The notes beneath the pieces are model-generated. The model had not been told where the DNA came from. It made no database searches and was given only the letters and a program-made list of their open reading frames with translations. The position numbers and the translations under genes were made by a program. This document shows positions 60,151 through 64,000 of a stretch of DNA of 64,000 nt, piece by piece (within the stretch, counting starts at the first letter, position 1; each line of letters opens with the position of its first letter). The stretch is from an uncultured Lachnospiraceae bacterium (GTDB lineage: Bacteria > Bacillota > Clostridia > Lachnospirales > Lachnospiraceae): assembly GCA_910579615.1 (NCBI GenBank), contig CAJTUA010000022.1, forward strand, positions 1 to 64,000. The letters are read 5' to 3'.

Positions 60151-62277
60151 TTATGCAATCCGATTTTCTTTATTTCCCCTGCCCTTTCTGGCTTTTCTGT
60201 CTGCGGTACTTCTTTCGCCAAGGAAATTGTAACTGGTCTTTACAATCACCTTGTCAAACAGCAGCAGCATCGACGGCAGCACACAGTTTACCACTACCAT
60301 ACTAATCAACGCCCCCCTTGCCATCAGAGAACAAAGTGAACTAATCATATCGATATCCGAGTACAGCCCGACCCCGAACGTTGCCGCAAAGAAGCAGAAC
60401 GCACTGATTAAAATGGAGCTCATCGAAGTCTGCAGCGCGGTCGTTACTGCCCCCATCTTCTCGCTGCCACGGCTTCTCTCCTTGCGGTAGCGCGTCGTCA
60501 TCAAAATCGCGTAGTCCACGGTTGCGCCAAGCTGTATGGTACCAATGACAATCGATGCGATGAACGGAAGCTCCGTTTTTGTATAGCACGGGATGCCCAT
60601 GTTGATAAAAATCGCAAACTCAATTACTGCAACCAAAAGGATTGGCAGCGAGATGGAGCGGAATACAAATGCGATAATCACAAATACCGCAAGAATGGAA
60701 ACCGCGCTGACCGTCTGGAAATCCACATTGGTAATCTCAATCAAGTCCTTCGTACAAGGTGCTTCCCCGATGACCATCCCCTTCGGGTCGTATTTCTTTA
60801 CGATATCATTTAACAATTCAATCTGCGCGTTGACCTCATCGGAAGCAACTTTATACTCTGACGCAACAAGCATCAATTGGTAGCGCTCCCCCTTCAGTTT
60901 ACCCGTCAGTTCTTCCGGGAAGAAATCGCCCGGAACCGCGCCGCCCACAAAGGAATCAAAGCCGAGCGCAAAGGAAATGCCGTCCACGCGGTTAAGCTCC
61001 GCAAGCATATCCGCCGCCGTCTTGCCGTCAAGTGAGGAATCGGCAAGTACCATATGGATGGAATTCATGTTGAAATTTTCTTCCAGCTTTTTGTTCGCCG
61101 TAATGCTTGCCAGCTCATCCGGCAGCGTCCGGTCAAGGTTATAATATACATCCGTATGCGTGTATCCGTACAATGCCGGGAAAAGAACCGCCAAAAACAA
61201 TGCCACAAACACCCAGGAATGCTTTGTGATAAACCCGGCACATTTTCCGATATCCGGGATGAGCGGGCGGTGCATGGTCTTTGAAAGTGCCTTGTCAAAA
61301 ACAAGAATCATGGACGGAAGGATGGTGATACATCCAATCACACCAAAGACAACGCCCTTTGCCATGACAATACCAAGGTCTTTGCCGAGCGTAAAGCTCA
61401 TAAAACACAGGGCAATAAATCCTGCAACCGTGGTAATGGAACTGCCGACCACGGAGGTTAATGTATTGGAAATCGCATGCGCCATCGCGCGGTTCTTATC
61501 GTCCGGGAAGCGCTCCTGGTTCTCCTTATAGCTGTGCCAGAGGAAAATGGAGTAATCCATCGTGACACCGAGCTGCAACACGGCGCTCAATGCTTTCGTA
61601 ATATAGGAAACCTCGCCGAAAAAATAATTGGTTCCAAGGTTATATACAATCGCCATGCCGATGCTGAGCAAAAACATCAGCGGTGCAAGGAAGGAATCCA
61701 TCGTAACCGAGAGCACAAGGACGGAAAGCAGCACCGCAATCATAACGTAGATTGGCGTTTCCGAATCCGACAAATTCTTTGTGTCCGTTACCACGGCGGA
61801 CATCCCCGCAAGGAAGCACTGCTTGTCACCGATTTTACGGATTTCCTCTATCGCTTCCATCGTCTCCTCCGCCGAGGTCGTGTCCTCAAAGAAAATCGCC
61901 ATCAGCGTTACATCGCCATTCTGAAAAATATCAAGCAATTTTTCCGGCAGGAGTTCCATCGGAACACCGATATCTAAAATACTGTCGTACCAGATAACCG
62001 AATCCACACCCTTTACCTGCTCAATCTTTGCCTTGAGCGCCGAGACATCCTTGTTCTCCATGCCCTCTGCCATAAACATGGAAAACGCCCCCTTGCCAAA
62101 ATCCTCAAGCAGAATATCCTGCCCTACCATCGTATCGATATCCCCCGGCAGATAATACAGTATGTCGTAGTTTACTTTCGTGTTGATGTAACCAAGCGCG
62201 GAAGGAATCAGCAACAGAATACTGACAATCAGAATCGGGATTCGGTACTTCACAACTTTCTTTCCAAAACTCACCAT
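60151..62277 (-). CDS. MMPL/RND-family transporter
   Basis: A 708-residue membrane protein with two MMPL halves: first helix at about residues 12-30, an extracytoplasmic loop of about 150 residues (DILYYLPGDIDTMVGQDILL and beyond), five helices, then the same plan repeated from about residue 360. LQLGVTMDYSIFLWHSYKEN and IQLGATVDYAILMTTRYRKE are the equivalent helix-4 segments of the two halves with the conserved D-Y pair. Family members export lipids, siderophores or drugs. The start at 62277 follows AAAGGATGAG; three TetR-like operators lie just upstream. Confidence 0.92.
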   Translation of the reverse strand: MVSFGKKVVKYRIPILIVSILLLIPSALGYINTKVNYDILYYLPGDIDTMVGQDILLEDFGKGAFSMFMAEGMENKDVSALKAKIEQVKGVDSVIWYDSILDIGVPMELLPEKLLDIFQNGDVTLMAIFFEDTTSAEETMEAIEEIRKIGDKQCFLAGMSAVVTDTKNLSDSETPIYVMIAVLLSVLVLSVTMDSFLAPLMFLLSIGMAIVYNLGTNYFFGEVSYITKALSAVLQLGVTMDYSIFLWHSYKENQERFPDDKNRAMAHAISNTLTSVVGSSITTVAGFIALCFMSFTLGKDLGIVMAKGVVFGVIGCITILPSMILVFDKALSKTMHRPLIPDIGKCAGFITKHSWVFVALFLAVLFPALYGYTHTDVYYNLDRTLPDELASITANKKLEENFNMNSIHMVLADSSLDGKTAADMLAELNRVDGISFALGFDSFVGGAVPGDFFPEELTGKLKGERYQLMLVASEYKVASDEVNAQIELLNDIVKKYDPKGMVIGEAPCTKDLIEITNVDFQTVSAVSILAVFVIIAFVFRSISLPILLVAVIEFAIFINMGIPCYTKTELPFIASIVIGTIQLGATVDYAILMTTRYRKERSRGSEKMGAVTTALQTSMSSILISAFCFFAATFGVGLYSDIDMISSLCSLMARGALISMVVVNCVLPSMLLLFDKVIVKTSYNFLGERSTADRKARKGRGNKENRIA

Positions 62278-62296
62278 TTTTTCTCATCCTTTCCTT

Positions 62297-62311
62297 ATGA
62301 CCAACGGTCAT
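62297..62311. promoter_or_regulatory. TetR operator 1
   Basis: ATGACCAACGGTCAT is a perfect 6-bp inverted repeat with a 3-bp spacer, lying 20 bp upstream of the MMPL start. The same half-site TGACC recurs at 62344 and 62368. Confidence 0.7.
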
Positions 62312-62343
62312 TTTTTCTGTTCGTCGGGTATCATATCATAAAA

Positions 62344-62359
62344 ATGACCGTTCGTCAAT
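62344..62359. promoter_or_regulatory. TetR operator 2
   Basis: ATGACCGTTCGTCAAT is an imperfect copy of the TGACC-N3-GGTCA site in the middle of the divergent region. Confidence 0.6.
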
Positions 62360-62367
62360 ATACAAAT

Positions 62368-62380
62368 TGACCATTGGTCA
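62368..62380. promoter_or_regulatory. TetR operator 3
   Basis: TGACCATTGGTCA is a perfect 5-bp inverted repeat with a 3-bp spacer. With sites 1 and 2 it forms three similar boxes within 84 bp between the MMPL gene and the divergent tetR gene. Confidence 0.7.
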
Positions 62381-62452
62381 TTATTTAATTTTCTGTTTAG
62401 AATTGTTAGAATTCCTTATGAAATGGACGGGTATTTTACCGGATTTATAGCC

Positions 62453-62482
62453 TTGCAAAAAAGGAACGGAGTGTGGTATACT
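62453..62482 (+). promoter_or_regulatory. Probable tetR promoter
   Basis: TTGCAA and TATACT with an 18-bp spacer lie about 90 bp before the tetR start. The nearest TetR operator ends 70 bp upstream, so autorepression may be weak. Confidence 0.55.
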
Positions 62483-62573
62483 AAAAAATGTAACAAAGCA
62501 AACACCAAAGCGCCAGGACATGTTTTTGTTTCTGGCACTCTATTTTTCGAATGACACGGACGGGAGGCATCCC

Positions 62574-63182
62574 ATGGGACTCAAAACAGACCAGAACAAA
62601 CAACAAAAAAAAGAAACGCTCCTAAACACTGCGTTTCATCTTTTTACGACCAAGGGCATCAACAAGACCTCCATCTCTGAGATTGCGGAAGCATCCGGGA
62701 TTGCCAAGGGCACCTTTTATCTCTATTTTACGGACAAATACGATATCCGCAACAAGCTGATTGCCCACGAATCAAGCAAAGTCTTTAAAAAAGCCACCGA
62801 AGCGCTAAAAACTTCCGACCTCACTTTTCTTGAGGACAAGATTGTTTTTATTGCGGACCATATCCTTGACCAGTTATACGAAAACCAGGCGCTCTTAAAC
62901 CTCATAAACAAAAACTTAAGCTGGGGGATTTTTAAAAATGCCCTGATTCAAGGCTCCGATGAAGATATCAATTTCCGGGCGGTCTACGAACAGATGATTG
63001 CCGAGTCCGGCGATGGCATCCACGACCCTGAAATCATGCTCTTTCTTATTATAGAGCTTGTCAGCTCCACCTGCTACAGCGCCATCCTCTACGAAGACCC
63101 GGTAAACCTTGCGCAGCTAAAGCCACATTTGTTCGAAGTGATACGCGGGATTATTGCGTCGCATAAAAAACCGCTTCCCTAA
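62574..63182 (+). CDS. TetR/AcrR family regulator
   Basis: A 202-residue repressor. The N-terminal HTH is clear: TTKGINKTSISEIAEASGIA followed by KGTFYLYFTDKYDIRNKL, a strong family signature. The C-terminal domain is helical. I choose the ATG at 62574 (MGLKTDQNK) with GGGAGG 6 bases upstream; the frame extends 18 codons upstream without a ribosome binding site. Divergent from the MMPL gene and flanking three palindromic operators, it most likely represses the MMPL/heptad-repeat unit. Confidence 0.92.
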   Translation: MGLKTDQNKQQKKETLLNTAFHLFTTKGINKTSISEIAEASGIAKGTFYLYFTDKYDIRNKLIAHESSKVFKKATEALKTSDLTFLEDKIVFIADHILDQLYENQALLNLINKNLSWGIFKNALIQGSDEDINFRAVYEQMIAESGDGIHDPEIMLFLIIELVSSTCYSAILYEDPVNLAQLKPHLFEVIRGIIASHKKPLP

Positions 63183-63356
63183 GATTCCCCCTTTATTTTG
63201 ATTCGCTAAATTTTTTTCACACTCCACCCAATGGGAAGACGTTTCCCGACACTTTATAACCGAAAGCGCGAAACGTACATCTGGGCAGAACTTCCAACGC
63301 AAAACCAAACCGATTGGAAAAAAGGTATCCCAGACCCAAGATAGGAGGAAGCTTCC
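63183..63356. other. Intergenic region before sigma factor gene
   Basis: A 174-bp gap that should hold the promoter of the sigma factor gene. I do not see a distinctive ECF-type -35 (AAC motif) with confidence. No gene. Confidence 0.35.
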
Positions 63357-64000
63357 ATGAAGCAGGATGATATCGAAAAATACGTGGACAAAATTTATGC
63401 CTATGCCCTCGCAAAAACCTTTTCCGAGGCGGAGGCAGAAGAACTCTCGCAGGAAATCCTTTTAACCGCCATCACATCCCTGCCAAAGCTTCGGGACGAA
63501 AACCGTTTCGAGCCATGGCTCTGGGGACTGGCGGCAAACGTTGCCAAAAGCTTCCGGCGTAGCATGGGCAGACAGCGCGCGATGTTTGTCTACAATGCCC
63601 CGGAAGAAATGTTAGACCTCCCGGTTCTTGAGGACGGCGATGAGGAGCTTTATTCCCTGCTACGGGAAAAAATCGCCATGCTCTCAAAGCTTTACCGCGA
63701 TATTATCATCCTCCACTACTACGACGGGCTTTCCACAAAACAGATTGCAAAAACGCTTGGCATCCCGGAAGGAACCGTCACCTGGCGGCTTTCGCAGGCG
63801 CGGCAAAAACTAAAAAAGGAGTGTGACCATATGGAAGAAACCGCATTAAAACCAACCAGAATAAGAATTAGCATTTACGGCTCCGGAAATTACAACGGCG
63901 ACACAATCCCGTTCCCGGAGGTATACATTAACGACTCGCTCTCGCAAAACATCCTTGCCTTATGCAATGGGGAGGCAAAAAGCATCGAAGAACTCGCAAA
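63357..64000 (+). CDS. ECF sigma factor with C-terminal extension (runs off window)
   Basis: The first 214 codons of a sigma-70-family factor. The start ATG at 63357 has AGGAGG upstream. Region 2 is seen in RFEPWLWGLAANVAKSFRR and region 4 in LSTKQIAKTLGIPEGTVTWR followed by LSQARQKLKKE. A normal ECF factor would end at about residue 158, but the frame continues without a stop through PTRIRISIYGSGNYNGDTIP and SIEELAK, which looks like the beginning of a further (possibly winged-helix or ligand-sensing) domain. Such extended ECF factors occur in Clostridia; the regulon is unknown. Confidence 0.85.
   Translation, partial: MKQDDIEKYVDKIYAYALAKTFSEAEAEELSQEILLTAITSLPKLRDENRFEPWLWGLAANVAKSFRRSMGRQRAMFVYNAPEEMLDLPVLEDGDEELYSLLREKIAMLSKLYRDIIILHYYDGLSTKQIAKTLGIPEGTVTWRLSQARQKLKKECDHMEETALKPTRIRISIYGSGNYNGDTIPFPEVYINDSLSQNILALCNGEAKSIEELA

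Noticed and set aside
1..64000. CRISPR arrays, tRNA or rRNA genes, prophage or complete insertion sequences.
   Set aside because: I looked for regular repeats with spacers, cloverleaf-like segments, and transposase or integrase genes and found none. The repeats at 33936, 35999 and 54142 are tandem hairpins with identical, not diverse, interiors within a locus.

Overview
The window looks like chromosomal DNA of a Gram-positive, low-to-middle GC Clostridia member, most likely Lachnospiraceae. The evidence is PolC as replicative polymerase, the order pyrH-frr-uppS-cdsA-dxr-rseP-ispG-polC, many purine-rich ribosome binding sites and BceAB-type two-component/ABC modules. Almost everything is on the minus strand; only a small membrane protein (6515), a TetR regulator (62574) and a sigma factor at the right edge (63357) are on the plus strand. 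I saw no rRNA, tRNA, CRISPR array, prophage or complete insertion sequence.

Layout. 1-6263: two TetR plus heterodimeric ABC exporter modules that share an operator motif, with a decayed zinc-ribbon gene between them. 6515-9739: small membrane protein, cell-wall amidase with a 12-Asp tract, nucleotidyltransferase, a frameshifted APH-like kinase and an unknown gene. 9860-22555: the conserved housekeeping block (polC, MEP isoprenoid genes ispG and dxr, site-2 protease rseP, cdsA, uppS, frr, pyrH) preceded by a polysaccharide deacetylase. 22894-30986: two-component system with FtsX-type ABC transporter, joined to a thioredoxin-reductase-like gene, serine acetyltransferase and an aldose epimerase. 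31144-41552: glutamine amidotransferase, YgiQ radical SAM protein, membrane glycerophosphodiesterase, ArsR regulator, FtsK/SpoIIIE and UppP. 42314-46741: permuted GH3 beta-glucosidase, then decayed and intact acetyltransferase genes. 47178-51153: Pnkp/Hen1 RNA repair operon. 51268-57598: BceRS-BceAB-type resistance module with an S41 peptidase. 57790-63182: heptad-repeat exported protein plus MMPL transporter, divergent from their likely TetR repressor, with three operators. 63357 to the end: ECF sigma factor with a C-terminal extension.

The least explained signal is a family of hairpin elements of about 106 bp at 33936-34106, 35999-36172 and 54142-54260. Each is bounded by TTTTAAGTTCCGCA, carries GCTCCC in the loop, and sits directly before the ribosome binding site of a gene (ygiQ, a GDPD gene, a bceA-like gene). 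The arm sequences differ between loci but stay complementary. At two loci the unit is repeated about 1.6 times, so one central arm could pair with either of two identical flanking arms. This suggests a structured, possibly switching, mRNA leader or intercistronic element that I cannot assign to a known family.
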